Of a DNA stretch of 64,000 nucleotides, positions 36,907 through 50,449 are shown one piece after another. The DNA is from Blastomussa wellsi. Its lineage: Eukaryota; Cnidaria; Anthozoa; Scleractinia; Plerogyridae. Where the stretch lies: contig OX393561.1 of assembly GCA_947652115.1 (NCBI GenBank), forward strand, positions 10,366,376 through 10,430,375. The letters run 5' to 3'. The notes beneath the pieces were generated by a model, which saw nothing but the letters and a program-made list of their open reading frames with translations, did no database searches and had not been told where the DNA came from. Every line of letters starts with the position of its first letter. Within the stretch, counting starts at the first letter, position 1. A program made the position numbers and the translations under genes.

Positions 36907-38104
36907 AGCCGCAACCCCCAAAATTTTGGCACGGCTGCCGGCGGCACTTCAAAGAATTTGGAACGTAAGGGCACATTCCTAAAATATTTTTACCTGGAGA
37001 GATGAACCGAAGGTGTCAAAGAACCACAGGATCCCAAACCACATGTCAATTAATCTGACACACTGATCTTTCACTTTATCGATTACGAGAAAAAATATCA
37101 CGTTGTGAATTTAGAGTTGGATGTAAATTTCACGTTGTGAATTAAGCCTTGCAAATGAACAATACATGTAATTACACATCGTTCTAGGAATAGACGCGAG
37201 CCTGGTTGGCCGGTTTATTTTATTATTTTATTTCATTATTGTTTTGGAATGATTAGTTTCGGTCTTAAATGGTGTTAAGCAGTGAATTTCAGCTAATGAT
37301 GATTAATGACTGATAGCGCGTTTAAAAGTGAAGATCTGATCTGGGTCTGATCTAAGCTGCGATCAGGCGTTTTTTTTTTTATGGGAGAGGGCATGATCGC
37401 AGGTTAGGTCTGATGTGATCTGATCTGAGCCACGCTTTCACATCTTTCGAGACTATTTATATCTTTACTTTTCGCTTTCCGCACCATGTCCACCGTGTTA
37501 ATTAAGATCTGTTTACTCCTCGCAAACTAGCCACAATTCATTACTGTTTTATGACTTTTAAAATCGATGCGGTTTCGCCGTTTTCGGCTCGAACAATGAA
37601 AAATTTTCGCGTTTTCAAAACAACTCGCGTCCGATTTCAATTTTATTCTATTGCGACAAGCGGAAATTGCGATTTCACAGTTGCGATGAAACTTTCAGCA
37701 AATAAGCACTATAAAAAAATGTTAAATGGAAGAACTGGTATGGAAAGCTTTCCGATTCTTGCTTGTTTCACCTTTATTATTTGTTTCTTTTCATTTTTCC
37801 GTTTTGCTTTCCTTCTGCGGTAGTCTTGAAAAGGAAAATGACTTTAATGCATAATTTTGCAGTGAAAACAAAAGAAATCCAGGAAAGTAACACCAGTTAA
37901 GCATCGCTTGTTGTGGTACATTAGTGCGTTTATAACTGCGACATAAAAACTTATAAACAAAAAATCTGTTTATCACCAGTAAAAAAAAGTTCTTACCTCC
38001 GGCCGCTTAAATTTGAAGACTTCCGCTCAGCTGATGATCACAGACGTAAACGGAGAGTTATCGATGTTCCAAAGTCAGAAATGGTTCTTTAAACCCATGA
38101 CTGT
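36907..38104. other. left part of the 3.4-kb element
   Basis: AT-rich, no gene recognised. The GATCTGATC-rich stretch near 37330-37430 is a short imperfect repeat. Confidence 0.45.
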
Positions 38105-39262
38105 ACACAGTTACAATGGTGGCGTGACTGTTAGCTTGTAACTCTCAGGTATATTCTACCCACGATTGTTACAAAGTTAAAAATGGTGGCGTGACTGTTA
38201 GCTTGTAACTCTCAGGTATATTCTACCCACGATTGTTACAAAGTTAAAAATGGTGGCGTGACTGTTAGCTTGTAACTCTCAGGTATATTCTACCCACGAT
38301 TGTTACAAAGTTAAAATGGTGGCGTGACTGTAAGCTTGTAACTCTCAGGTATATTCTACCCACGATTGTTACAAAGTTAAAAATGGTGGCGTGACTGTTA
38401 GCTTGTAACTCTCAGGTATATTCTACCAACGATTGTTACAAAGTTAAAATGGTGGCGTGACTGTTAGCTTGTAACTCTCAGGTATATTCTACCCACGAAT
38501 GTTACGAAGTTAAAATGGTGACGTGACTGTTAGCTTGTAACTCTCAGGTATATTCTACCCACGATTGTTACAAAAATTACAATTGTGGCGTGACTGTAAG
38601 CTTGTAACTCTCAGGTATATTCTACCCACGAATGTTACAAAGTAAAAATGGTGGCGTAACTGTTAGCTTGTAACTCTCAGGTATATTCTACCCACGATTG
38701 TTACAAAGTTAAAATGGTGGCGTGACTGTTAGCTTGTAACTCTCAGGTATATTCTACCCACGATTGTTACAAAGTTAAAATGGTGGCGTGACTGTTAGCT
38801 TGTAACTCTCAGGTATATTCTACCCACGATTGTTACAAAGTTAAAATGGTGGCGTGACTGTTAGCTTGTAACTCTCAGGTATATTCTACCCACGATCGTT
38901 ACAAAGTTAAATTAAGGGCGTGACTGTTAGCTTGTAACTCTCAGGTATATTCTACCCACGATTGTTACAAAAATTACAATGGTGGCGTGACTGTTAGGTT
39001 GTAACTCTCAGGTATATTCTACCCACGATGGTCACAAAGTTAATTTGATGGCGTAACTGTTAGCTTGTAACTCTCAGGTATATTCTACCCACGAATGTTA
39101 CAAAGTTAAAATGGTGGCGTGACTGTTAGCTTGTAACTCTCAGGTATATTCTACCCACGAATGTTACAAAGTTAAAATGGTGGCGTGACTGTTAGCTTGT
39201 AACTCTCAGGTATATTCTACTTACGATTGTTACAAAGTTAAATGGTGGCATGACTGTTAGCT
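38105..39262. repeat. minisatellite, ~17 copies of a 66-67-bp unit
   Basis: Each unit contains TGGTGGCGTGACTGTTAGC, TTGTAACTCTCAGGTATATT and CTACCCACGATTGTTACAAA with few changes. It lies inside the 36900-40293 element and nowhere else in the window. Confidence 0.95.
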
Positions 39263-40639
39263 TGGACTGTAACTTGTGCATGGTTGGCTATGGAATTTTG
39301 GCTTCCAAGGCCTTACAGTTTCCTAATGTTCTTCTTGGCTTCACTCTGCTCGTTCGAAAATCTTGAGCTTGAGTCTTGAGCTCTTGTCAGCAGATCTTGA
39401 ACTCACGCCGTTTCTTAGTAGGGCAGTGATCTGATGATGACTTCAGCAAATCTTATTGAAAATAATCGCTGGCCGAGTTGTTTGGCTCATAGCGGATAAT
39501 TCGCCACAAACGGTCTAGCAGTTCAAGCAACCAATCATCCCGATGAAGTCGTTCGTGTCGACAGCATTCTGAGCATTTCCATAACTATCCGCCGGTTCCC
39601 AGAACGATGTGTTGTGGACCTCGTTCGAAAAGAAGCGTAAAAGCTTTATCCCCGCACTTTCAAAACGTTGAACAAAAACTTTCTTCGTTCAAGACCAGCT
39701 TTACGGTAATCAAGACGTCGGTTGTACACTTGAAACAGTCGAAACAGCTTTACGACTGCACTGCGCGGAAAGTTCATCAAAATGCCGCGCAAATTATAAA
39801 AGTGGCGCGCTTGTCGCTTGTTAGTTATTAAAGTCAGTTTATGAATTGCTGAGAAACGGGTAGTATTACATGCAACGTAACTAAAATTAAACAGATCCGA
39901 GTTTATTTGACCCTTTCGAGATATCGTTGTTTGACTTGTTTATTTTGTGTTTGGTTATATGTTGTCCTACATTTTTTCTGTTAAGTGTGACTTGTTGGAA
40001 TAATAATTTTGCGTTACTTGTTACAGGACAATAAAAATATTAAATCACTTTCTTTACGGAAAGTTTTCACAAAAAATAAATCCAATTAACTTCGGGACAA
40101 AAATTTAAATGGTTGCGGCTCCTCGTGATAGAGTTGTTGACATTCTCATCTGGCAATTTTCGCACCGAAGGTGTTTTGAGCTTCTGCGCGGTCTCCTTTG
40201 TCTTCTCACAGACCTGTCAACGAAACTGCGTGGTACTGAAATTTAATCTAGTTAATCCTGGGACAAAAATTTTGGTGGTTGCGGCTCGTCGTGTAGCAGA
40301 AGACTAATTCTCTTCTTTTCCTGTATTCCTGAAGAAACTACACAGAATTTAGTAATAAATTAATTTATCTCACCAACTTCGTCCATGTAACGACTACCTT
40401 TTCCTACATCTGTTGGCAAGAAAAAAAGTAAACGAAATATAAGAAAATTAATTTCTGTAAAAATGAGAACATAACTTACTTCCATCAGTTTTAGTTTGAA
40501 TGTGTCTCGACAGAAAAATGTTCCAGTTTCTATTTAGAAAAGAAAGAAGCCGGTGGGAGACCTCCTGTAAATTTTTGCCCATTCCATCATTGACAAAAAC
40601 GGCCCACAAATATTAACTTGAACCAACAACTCAGTAAGG

Positions 40640-41072
40640 AGGGGGGCGTAAGGGTTTGCGGTGATGCGGTTTTGCGTTATTTTTGGTGCGGTTTTGCGGT
40701 AATGTTTATTGTAACTCGCGGTATTGTGGTTTTAAAACACTAAGCGGTTTGTGGTTATTACAACCTTTAAGTCGCGGTTTTCGGTGAAAAAAGTGTCTGC
40801 GGTGATAACGCTCTTTAGAACGGTCGGCATTTGGTCAGTAGTAAATAGAGTATAATAGTGTAGTACAAAATACCGTTGGCGTTATGATGGTATGTTTAAT
40901 ATTAACGCACAATGTTATCAGAATATATCACCAGTCTTGCTGTCGTCAGATTTCATATTGTGGCCTCCATAAACGTGCGGTTTCGGTATTCGGGAAAAAT
41001 CCGATGCGGTTTGCGGTTGTTTGGCGTATTTCTGTGCGGTTTTGAGCTTTTCGGACCCCCCTTACTCCCCCC
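40640..41072. mobile_element. 433-bp element with 9-bp duplication (U1 copy)
   Basis: TCAGTAAGG at 40631-40639 and 41073-41081; same internal TGCGGT motifs as the U0 copy. Confidence 0.7.
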
Positions 41073-41143
41073 TCAGTAAGGTATTCAAAGTCAAAAACGT
41101 ATAACCACAGTGAAAATGCCATTACCACAACTTCACGAAAAGT

Positions 41144-41775
41144 TCAAAGGGTCAAACCTGATTCTTGCACTAAGCTCTTGAGTGCAGCGTAGTCGACATC
41201 TTTACAAATTCCTAACACCTTATCCATCATCGCCATTTGTACAGTCCAGTAACGGAACTTTTCGATAAGTTCACCACCACATTTGGGTTCATTGGCAACA
41301 CAGGTGACAATTTTCTGTTTGAATAAAATAATAAGATAATGCTATAAACAAGACGATATGAAAAGTGTAAATTATAAGTTTCAAAATGTTTCTATCTCTT
41401 AGAGGGTTTTTCAAGTTGAAATAAGGTTTAAGAAAGGAATTTCGTATCGAGGGAATAAGTCCCGGGTGCGAAAGTTTCTTTTTTTTAGTCGGTGTTGCTC
41501 TTCAAAGAGATCACGTTAACTAACTTTTGGTCAGCAAATCTATTTCCTGGTAAGGCCGGGCACCAGATGGTCTGTCTCAACATTTATCGTCTTCATACCT
41601 GCACTCTGAAGCAGTGTCCTTGTACGCTTTCGTGAGTAGCGGTCAGATCTCCTTTGTACATGTTTATACAACGTTTCGTTAAAGCAATCTGGCATCGATC
41701 CGCCATTGCCGCAGTTCTCAAAACAGCTAACACGAAGAACACGCTGAACGCCGTGGCATGATACTTAGCCATCAT
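41144..41775 (-). CDS. small secreted Cys-containing protein (U1 copy)
   Basis: Exons 41775-41599 and 41314-41144 with intact splice sites, signal peptide and all Cys; carries the Thr variant in TATHE. Confidence 0.7.
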
Positions 41776-44323
41776 TGCAATGAATTTCTTCACTGTACTA
41801 TTGAGCAGAATAAAAAACACAAAATGATCTTCAAAATACAGGCTAAAATCTCCCCGAACTTACAGCAACTATCATATGCGTCGTCAAAGTGAATGATAGT
41901 CGATGATAGTTTTATAGATAACTAGATAATTGCCTGCATTATACCCAACAATGCTGCGAACCGAAGTGATTATCTATTAAAATTATTGACCCTCATAAAA
42001 TCCTATTGTTCTCTCTCCGCATTACATCGGCGATTCAAGTCGCCCCTTCACATTGATGTTTTTGTACACCAACAATGTAATTAGCATGTATTGTCTAGTA
42101 GTAATACAAATTGTATAATCCTTTCTCGTTTCACTGAATTTGGTCATTGTTAACACCTCGCAAAGATGATCATTGACTCTTATAAAATCCTCCTGTTATC
42201 AGGCTTTCTCCAACAATATAATTAGCATGTATTGTGTCGTAGTAATACAAATTGCATAATCTTTTTTTCATTTCCCTAAAGTAGTCATTGTTAACTCCTT
42301 GCAAAGATTATGTAATTTTCCACATCTGTCAGGGCGTTATTGAATTTTATGGAAACGAGGAAAGGTAATTTGCATCGCATAAAACGCAATGAATTTTGGT
42401 TGTTTTTGAGTTCGTTCAACGAGGGCTAATATTAGCTCCGTTGAACGAAAATAACTGTAATCTATGTGTTTTTGAACCAACAAGACTGTATCTGCTGAAT
42501 TCTCGTAGAATCAAGGATCCCACCAATTTAATTAACAGTTGTTTACAACTTAAATTGGGAGCTATGAAAACAAACTTAAAACGTGCCAGCGCGAGAGGTG
42601 ATCTGAAGCCTTCTAAATCTATAAGGGCTCAAATGAACTAAGAAAAAGAATGCTACTTCGGTGATCGCTTCATTTTCAAGCAAGTCCAAGATTAATAGTG
42701 GGAAATAATCAATAACTAAGCGACACGTGAAGCCGGTATGGTTCGTGTCAATTTGCGACCGTGAAACCACGCAGATCAAATTGCTTCACGCCAACAAATC
42801 ATAGGAAGCTTTGGTCGCTAGCTAAACCAAACGGCAAAAACATCGTTAAAAGAACAAGTTCTACTCACATCAAGGTTTGAAGTGTGATTCAAAGCGACTT
42901 CCTCGACCATCTTGGCGAACGTCTTATGATATATCCCGGATGTAACAATTTTTTTGCAAATGTCGACGGTCCTTGCTAGCATATAACAGAATATTTTTAA
43001 AGACTTTCGCCACAGTAAATTTCAAGCCAAATATCGTTATGACCGCCTTCAAATCAGCCCTTAAGCCTAGTTCCGAGTCCTAATTGATGTGGCTTAAGTC
43101 AGTTAGCTGTCTAAAGCAAGCAAAACATTATCTGTACCCGCGCACGGCTTAGCGAGTTCATTTCAACCCGCTAAAGCTTAGTATGAGGTACGATAATAGC
43201 CGACCCATAACTTGAAAATCGCAGGACTTCCACCTTCATTGGACTTTATGATGTCCTCCAGCAGACTTCCTTTAGACAGCAAAATACAAAGCTAAATCAG
43301 ACCACTTCTACTTCGATGGACTTAGCGCGGGAAACTGAAATTCAAAAGTACGCTAGAGACTGGGTTGAAAGTACAAGAAATTAGGGAGGGTGGGTGTGGG
43401 GGTGTTTGCGATTTGGGAAGATAGCAGAAAGGTCCAAACAACAAATTTAATATCGGCGATTTTTCATGCAAAGTAAGCGAAATACCGGCGTCAAAAAAAG
43501 GAAATTTCATACATCTGCTTGAATTTCATAAGGTTCGTTTTGCTGAAACAGGTCAGATGTAAATATAAAATTACTGAGATACTACGCGCGCCCTCATTGG
43601 TTGATAGGTGTGTTTACAGGGGGATCATGGTAATCACGGCTGTGACGTTTTAGTTTCGTGCGTATTTCTACCAAATATTTCATGAAAGCAATAGCGGACT
43701 TTTCCCGTGTTTATATAGCCTCATCTAAACACTAAGGGGTTTAGAAGAATTCTCGAAAGTTATGCAGACTCTCGACTTCTTCTAGGGTTTACATAACTGT
43801 CTCGAATTCTCCCAAACACCCTAGTGCTTGGAGGTTATGCGAACACGAAAAAGTCGTCTATTGCTTATATACAATCTCTATTCGGTGAGCTGCAGTTAAT
43901 TCTGAATATTTTGTCATTTGTAGAGCGTACTTTTCATGTGGAGAGCGCGGGGGCTTTTCGGAGAGAGGACATGAACAAAAATGTGAAAGATAAGGGTGCT
44001 GAGAACACAATGAGGTCAACGAAAGTAGCGATAGGCAAATTATTTCAATGAAAAGAAAACTATAGAACCCGAGGAAAGACTGAGTTTTTGCGTCATTTGG
44101 TAATATTGAATATTTCCTTTGAAACGTCAGTTCACAAATCAGTGAATAATTAACTGTAATTAACTCAGACCCTTCTTTCTGAAAACTCTACAAACATCCG
44201 TTAAATATCACAGCTTACAATTGCACAATAGTTGATACGGTTATTCCCCACTTTTATTGATGTTTTTTGATACTTTTCTTACAATCCAAACGAAAGCTCT
44301 AAAAACATCTATTAAGTAGTTCC

Positions 44324-44580
44324 TTACTCTGCCGATACATTGCACATAGATTTCATCTCATTCTCTGCAATTTGGAGAACTCTTTGAGCCACATCTTCAA
44401 CCAAGCTTGCGTACAGCTGTATTATGTTAGATGTACAATCGATATCTTTGCTGTAAGACTCATAACACTTGTTAAGTTTCTCAAAATCTTTGCACATATG
44501 GCGATTTTTGATCAAAGTTATGTAGTACTGCACACACTTCTTGTGCACTTTCACAGCGCAAGCTTGAGGAGGGTCGTACA
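44324..44580 (-). CDS. second array gene, terminal exon (U1/U2 junction copy)
   Basis: A 257-nt phase-1 exon after TTTCTTTGACAG|, coding 84 residues to a stop. Six or more Cys fall in a pattern like the two-exon secreted gene (CxxxxxxKC, CK.....NKC, IDC, MC). CAATAAAAG about 70 bases after the stop gives a poly(A) signal. No upstream signal-peptide exon could be identified, so the full gene model is incomplete. Confidence 0.6.
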
Positions 44581-44970
44581 CTGTCAAAGAAATTGACACA
44601 TTAAATTGTTTTTCTATATTAATATTTACACTTTTGTTTACCATTGTTCTATATGATAGATGTCATGGTTTGCAGCTGGGATGTCTCGCTTAAGAAAAAT
44701 CTAAAAAAGACAGACAGTCACGCGTGTCTGGAAATAAAGTTTTGCACATTCCTTTAGCCAACTAAGGATGTTGGAGTTATGCCACTTTCCCTTTCCTGTT
44801 TGTCCTTAATTGCTGGTGTTTTTACTGTCAAAGTAAAGAAAGCCGTGAACACCTGAAATATACTAGGAATGTTGATTGCGTAGTGATCAATCACAACAAA
44901 GTTCAGGGCACGCAAACAAACCTGAAAACCATATATAAAAACGTCTGCATACGAGCCTAGTGGCCCATCA

Positions 44971-45182
44971 GGCCGGAGCTTATCCCGGTTTCTGTAGCAT
45001 GAAGCGACAGAGATTATTTCTACTCCTCCCCCGGCACACATTTATATACACCTGGGTGAAGAGAGGCACAGTGAGAGTAAAGTGTCTTGCCCAAAAACGA
45101 ACGCAGTGCCCCGGCCAGGGGCTCGAACCCGAGTCGTCCGATCCGTAGTCCAGCGCGCTAATCATTAGGCCACTGGGCCTCC
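44971..45182 (-). mobile_element. tRNA-derived SINE, copy in U2
   Basis: Same element and position as in U1, with the GGGCCTCC start. Confidence 0.8.
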
Positions 45183-45685
45183 AAAACCCAAATTTGCTAC
45201 AAACTAATTGCCGTTGCTGTTTTTCGCTTTAGCCCTCTCACACCTGATTCGCTTTTTCCTTGTAACCCAAAAACATTGCATAGATATTTCTGGTGTTACA
45301 TTTCTCTTAGTTTTACATTAAATGCAAGTAATTTTAGGATAGCAGAAGACTAATTCTCTTCTTTTCCTGTATTCCTGAAGAAACTACACAGAATTTAGTA
45401 ATAAATTAATTTATCTCACCAACTTCGTCCATGTAACGACTACCTTTTCCTACATCTGTTGGCAAGAAAAAAAGTAAACGAAATATAAGAAAATTAATTT
45501 CTGTAAAAATGAGAACATAACTTACTTCCATCAGTTTTAGTTTGAATGTGTCTCGACAGAAAAATGTTCCAGTTTCTATTTAGAAAAGAAAGAAGCCGGT
45601 GGGAGACCTCCTGTAAATTTTTGCCCATTCCATCATTGACAAAAACGGCCCACAAATATTAACTTGAACCAACAACTCAGTAAGG

Positions 45686-46118
45686 AGGGGGGCGTAAGGG
45701 TTTGCGGTGATGCGGTTTTGCGTTATTTTTGGTGCGGTTTTGCGGTAATGTTTATTGTAACTCGCGGTATTGTGGTTTTAAAACACTAAGCGGTTTGTGG
45801 TTATTACAACCTTTAAGTCGCGGTTTTCGGTGAAAAAAGTGTCTGCGGTGATAACGCTCTTTAGAACGGTCGGCATTTGGTTAGTAGTAAATAGAGTATA
45901 ATAGTGTAGTACAAAATACCGTTGGCGTTATGATGGTATGTTTAATATTAACGCACAATGTTATCAGAATATATCACCAGTCTTGCTGTCGTCAGATTTC
46001 ATATTGTGGCCTCCATAAACGTGCGGTTTCGGTATTCGGGAAAAATCCGATGCGGTTTGCGGTTGTTTGGCGTATTTCTGTGCGGTTTTGAGCTTTTCGG
46101 ACCCCCCTTACTCCCCCC
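45686..46118. mobile_element. 433-bp element with 9-bp duplication (U2 copy)
   Basis: Flanked by TCAGTAAGG at 45677-45685 and 46119-46127. Confidence 0.7.
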
Positions 46119-46189
46119 TCAGTAAGGTATTCAAAGTCAAAAACGTATAACCACAGTGAAAATGCCATTACCACAACTTCACGAAAAGT

Positions 46190-46821
46190 TCAAAGGGTCA
46201 AACCTGATTCTTGCACTAAGCTCTTGAGTGCAGCGTAGTCGACATCTTTACAAATTCCTAACACCTTATCCATCATCGCCATTTGTACAGTCCAGTAACG
46301 GAACTTTTCGATAAGTTCACCACCACATTTGGGTTCATTGGCAACACAGGTGACAATTTTCTGTTTGAATAAAATAATAAGATAATGCTATAAACAAGAC
46401 GATATGAAAAGTGTAAATTATAAGTTTCAAAATGTTTCTATCTCTTAGAGGGTTTTTCAAGTTGAAATAAGGTTTAAGAAAGGAATTTCGTATCGAGGGA
46501 ATAAGTCCCGGGTGCGAAAGTTTCTTTTTTTTAGTCGGTGTTGCTCTTCAAAGAGATCACGTTAACTAACTTTTGGTCAGCAAATCTATTTCCTGGTAAG
46601 GCCGGGCACCAGATGGTCTGTCTCAACATTTATCGTCTTCATACCTGCACTCTGAAGCAGTGTCCTTGTACGCTTTCGTGAGTAGCGGTCAGATCTCCTT
46701 TGTACATGTTTATACAACGTTTCGTTAAAGCAATCTGGCATCGATCCGCCATTGCCGCAGTTCTCAAAACAGCTAACACGAAGAACACGCTGAACGCCGA
46801 GGCATGATACTTAGCCATCAT
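46190..46821 (-). CDS. small secreted Cys-containing protein (U2 copy)
   Basis: Exons 46821-46645 and 46360-46190, intact. It has Ser for Thr in the signal peptide (HASAFS). Confidence 0.72.
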
Positions 46822-49590
46822 TGCAATGAATTTCTTCACTGTACTATTGAGCAGAATAAAAAACACAAAATGATCTTCAAAATACAGGCTAAAATCTCCC
46901 CGAACTTACAGCAACTATCATATGCGTCGTCAAAGTGAATGATAGTCGATGATAGTTTTATAGATAACTAGATAATTGCCTGCATTATACCCAATAATGC
47001 TGCGAACCGAAGTGATTATCTATTAAAATTATTGACCCTCATAAAATCCTATTGTTCTCTCTCCGCATTACATCGGCGATTCAAGTCGCCCCTTCACATT
47101 GATGTTTTTGTACACCAACAATGTAATTAGCATGTATTGTCTAGTAGTAATACAAATTGTATAATCCTTTCTCGTTTCACTGAATTTGGTCATTGTTAAC
47201 ACCTCGCAAAGATGATCATTGACTCTTATAAAATCCTCCTGTTATCAGGCTTTCTCCAACAATATAATTAGCATGTATTGTGTCGTAGTAATACAAATTG
47301 CATAATCTTTTTTTCATTTCCCTAAAGTAGTCATTGTTAACTCCTTGCAAAGATTATGTAATTTTCCACATCTGTCAGGGCGTTATTGAATTTTATGGAA
47401 ACGAGGAAAGGTAATTTGCATCGCATAAAACGCAATGAATTTTGGTTGTTTTTGAGTTCGTTCAACGAGGGCTAATATTAGCTCCGTTGAACGAAAATAA
47501 CTGTAATCTATGTGTTTTTGAACCAACAAGACTGTATCTGCTGAATTCTCGTAGAATCAAGGATCCCACCAATTTAATTAACAGTTGTTTACAACTTAAA
47601 TTGGGAGCTATGAAAACAAACTTAAAACGTGCCAGCGCGAGAGGTGATCTGAAGCCTTCTAAATCTATAAGGGCTCAAATGAACTAAGAAAAAGAATGCT
47701 ACTTCGGTGATCGCTTCATTTTCAAGCAAGTCCAAGATTAATAGTGGGAAATAATCAATAACTAAGCGACACGTGAAGCCGGTATGGTTCGTGTCAATTT
47801 GCGACCGTGAAACCACGCAGATCAAATTGCTTCACGCCAACAAATCATAGGAAGCTTTGGTCGCTAGCTAAACCAAACGGCAAAAACATCGTTAAAAGAA
47901 CAAGTTCTACTCACATCAAGGTTTGAAGTGTGATTCAAAGCGACTTCCTCGACCATCTTGGCGAACGTCTTATGATATATCCCGGATGTAACAATTTTTT
48001 TGCAAATGTCGACGGTCCTTGCTAGCATATAACAGAATATTTTTAAAGACTTTCGCCACAGTAAATTTCAAGCCAAATATCGTTATGACCGCCTTCAAAT
48101 CAGCCCTTAAGCCTAGTTCCGAGTCCTAATTGATGTGGCTTAAGTCAGTTAGCTGTCTAAAGCAAGCAAAACATTATCTGTACCCGCGCACGGCTTAGCG
48201 AGTTCATTTCAACCCGCTAAAGCTTAGTATGAGGTACGATAATAGCCGACCCATAACTTGAAAATCGCAGGACTTCCACCTTCATTGGACTTTATGATGT
48301 CCTCCAGCAGACTTCCTTTAGACAGCAAAATACAAAGCTAAATCAGACCACTTCTACTTCGATGGACTTAGCGCGGGAAACTGAAATTCAAAAGTACGCT
48401 AGAGACTGGGTTGAAAGTACAAGAAATTAGGGAGGGTGGGTGTGGGGGTGTTTGCGATTTGGGAAGATAGCAGAAAGGTCCAAACAACAAATTTAATATC
48501 GGCGATTTTTCATGCAAAGTAAGCGAAATACCGGCGTCAAAAAAAGGAAATTTCATACATCTGCTTGAATTTCATAAGGTTCGTTTTGCTGAAACAGGTC
48601 AGATGTAAATATAAAATTACTGAGATACTACGCGCGCTCTCATTGGTTGATAGGTGTGTTTACAGGGGGATCATGGTAATCACGGCTGTGACGTTTTAGT
48701 TTCGTGCGTATTTCTACCAAATATTTCATGAAAGCAATAGCGGACTTTTCCCGTGTTTATATAGCCTCATCTAAACACTAAGGGGTTTAGAAGAATTCTC
48801 GAAAGTTATGCAGACTCTCGACTTCTTCTAGGGTTTACATAACTGTCTCGAATTCTCCCAAACACCCTAGTGCTTGGAGGTTATGCGAACACGAAAAAGT
48901 CGTCTATTGCTTATATACAATCTCTATTCGGTGAGCTGCAGTTAATTCTGAATATTTTGTCATTTGTAGAGCGTACTTTTCATGTGGAGAGCGCGGGGGC
49001 TTTTCGGAGAGAGGACATGAACAAAAATGTGAAAGATAAGGGTGCTGAGAACACAATGAGGTCAACGAAAGTAGCGATAGGCAAATTATTTCAATGAAAA
49101 GAAAACTATAGAACCCGAGGAAAGACTGAGTTTTTGCGTCATTTGGTAATATTGAATATTTCCTTTGAAACGTCAGTTCACAAATCAGTGAATAATTAAC
49201 TGTATGTGTTATCAGTCACAAGTTGCTCACGCAAGTAGTAGTACGCACAACAAAGGGTTTCAACTTGCAATGCAACCATGTTGAGACAATTTTAAAGAGA
49301 ATGTTGCCGTATTGCTGCACCTTAATTATTGAGTAATTCTAAACAAGCGGACTGGAATAGCAAATAGTATCCAATTTCTAATCGGCATTTGAAAGGCTTG
49401 GTTTTTATATACTTCTCTTATATATTGGAACTCAGACCCTTCTTTCTGAAAACTCTACAAACATCCGTTAAATATCACAGCTTACAATTGCACAATAGTT
49501 GATACGGTTATTCCCCACTTTTATTGATGTTTTTTGATACTTTTCTTACAATCCAAACGAAAGCTCTAAAAACATCTATTAAGTAGTTCC

Positions 49591-49847
49591 TTACTCTGCC
49601 GATACATTGCACATAGATTTCATCTCATTCTCTGCAATTTGGAGAACTCTTTGAGCCACATCTTCAACCAAGCTTGCGTACAGCTGTATTATGTTAGATG
49701 TACAATCGATATCTTTGCTGTAAGACTCATAACACTTGTTAAGTTTCTCAAAATCTTTGCACATATGGCGATTTTTGATCAAAGTTATGTAGTACTGCAC
49801 ACACTTCTTGTGCACTTTCACAGCGCAAGCTTGAGGAGGGTCGTACA
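49591..49847 (-). CDS. second array gene, terminal exon (U2/U3 junction copy)
   Basis: Identical in protein to the copy at 44324; acceptor and downstream AATAAA (49520-49525) intact. Confidence 0.6.
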
Positions 49848-50237
49848 CTGTCAAAGAAATTGACACATTAAATTGTTTTTCTATATTAATATTTACACTT
49901 TTGTTTACCATTGTTCTATATGATAGATGTCATGGTTTGCAGCTGGGATGTCTCGCTTAAGAAAAATCTAAAAAAGACAGACAGTCACGCGTGTCTGGAA
50001 ATAAAGTTTTGCACATTCCTTTAGCCAACTAAGGATGTTGGAGTTATGCCACTTTCCCTTTCCTGTTTGTCCTTAATTGCTGGTGTTTTTACTGTCAAAG
50101 TAAAGAAAGCCGTGAACACCTGAAATATACTAGGAATGTTGATTGCGTAGTGATCAATCACAACAAAGTTCAGGGCACGCAAACAAACCTGAAAACCATA
50201 TATAAAAACGTCTGCATACGAGCCTAGTGGCCCATCA

Positions 50238-50449
50238 GGCCGGAGCTTATCCCGGTTTCTGTAGCATGAAGCGACAGAGATTATTTCTACTCCTCCCCCG
50301 GCACACATTTATATACACCTGGGTGAAGAGAGGCACAGTGAGAGTAAAGTGTCTTGCCCAAAAACGAACGCAGTGCCCCGGCCAGGGTCTCGAACCCGAG
50401 TCGTCCGATCCGTAGTCCAGCGCGCTAATCATTAGGCCACTGGGCCTCC
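50238..50449 (-). mobile_element. tRNA-derived SINE, copy in U3
   Basis: As in U2, with one base change in the B-box region (CCAGGGTCTCGAACC on +). Confidence 0.8.

Larger units (their letters stand above)
36900..40293. mobile_element. 3.4-kb non-coding element with ~30-bp inverted ends and internal minisatellite
   Basis: It starts CACGAGGAGCCGCAACC and ends GGTTGCGGCTCGTCGTG, splitting the unit sequence between A and T (TTTTAGGA|TAGCAG) with no target duplication. A second copy of the end (GGTTGCGGCTCCTCGTG) occurs at 40112-40128, so the 3' end appears twice. No transposase is seen. A-T insertion, no duplication and internal tandem repeats fit a Helitron-related non-autonomous element, but inverted ends are not typical of one, so the class is open. 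Confidence 0.7.
35899..44338. repeat. array unit U1 (interrupted by a 3.4-kb insertion)
   Basis: Without the insertion at 36900-40293 it is 5046 bases. It continues U0: the two were adjacent before the Polinton came in. Like U0 it lacks the 221-base segment seen in U2-U4. The Polinton's right target copy ATTGCA is at 35899-35904. Confidence 0.92.
44339..49605. repeat. array unit U2 (5267 bp)
   Basis: Complete unit: second-gene exon, SINE, 433-bp element, secreted-protein gene and spacer. It is the first unit with the 221-base extra segment (49205-49428). Confidence 0.93.

Noticed and set aside
38105..39262. CRISPR-like array
   Set aside because: The whole 66-67-bp unit repeats with no unique spacers, there are no cas genes and the genome is eukaryotic; it is a minisatellite.
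40946..41128. 60-codon minus-strand frame repeated in each unit
   Set aside because: It starts downstream of the secreted gene's stop and runs into the TGCGGT-rich element; only the DNA repeat keeps it.
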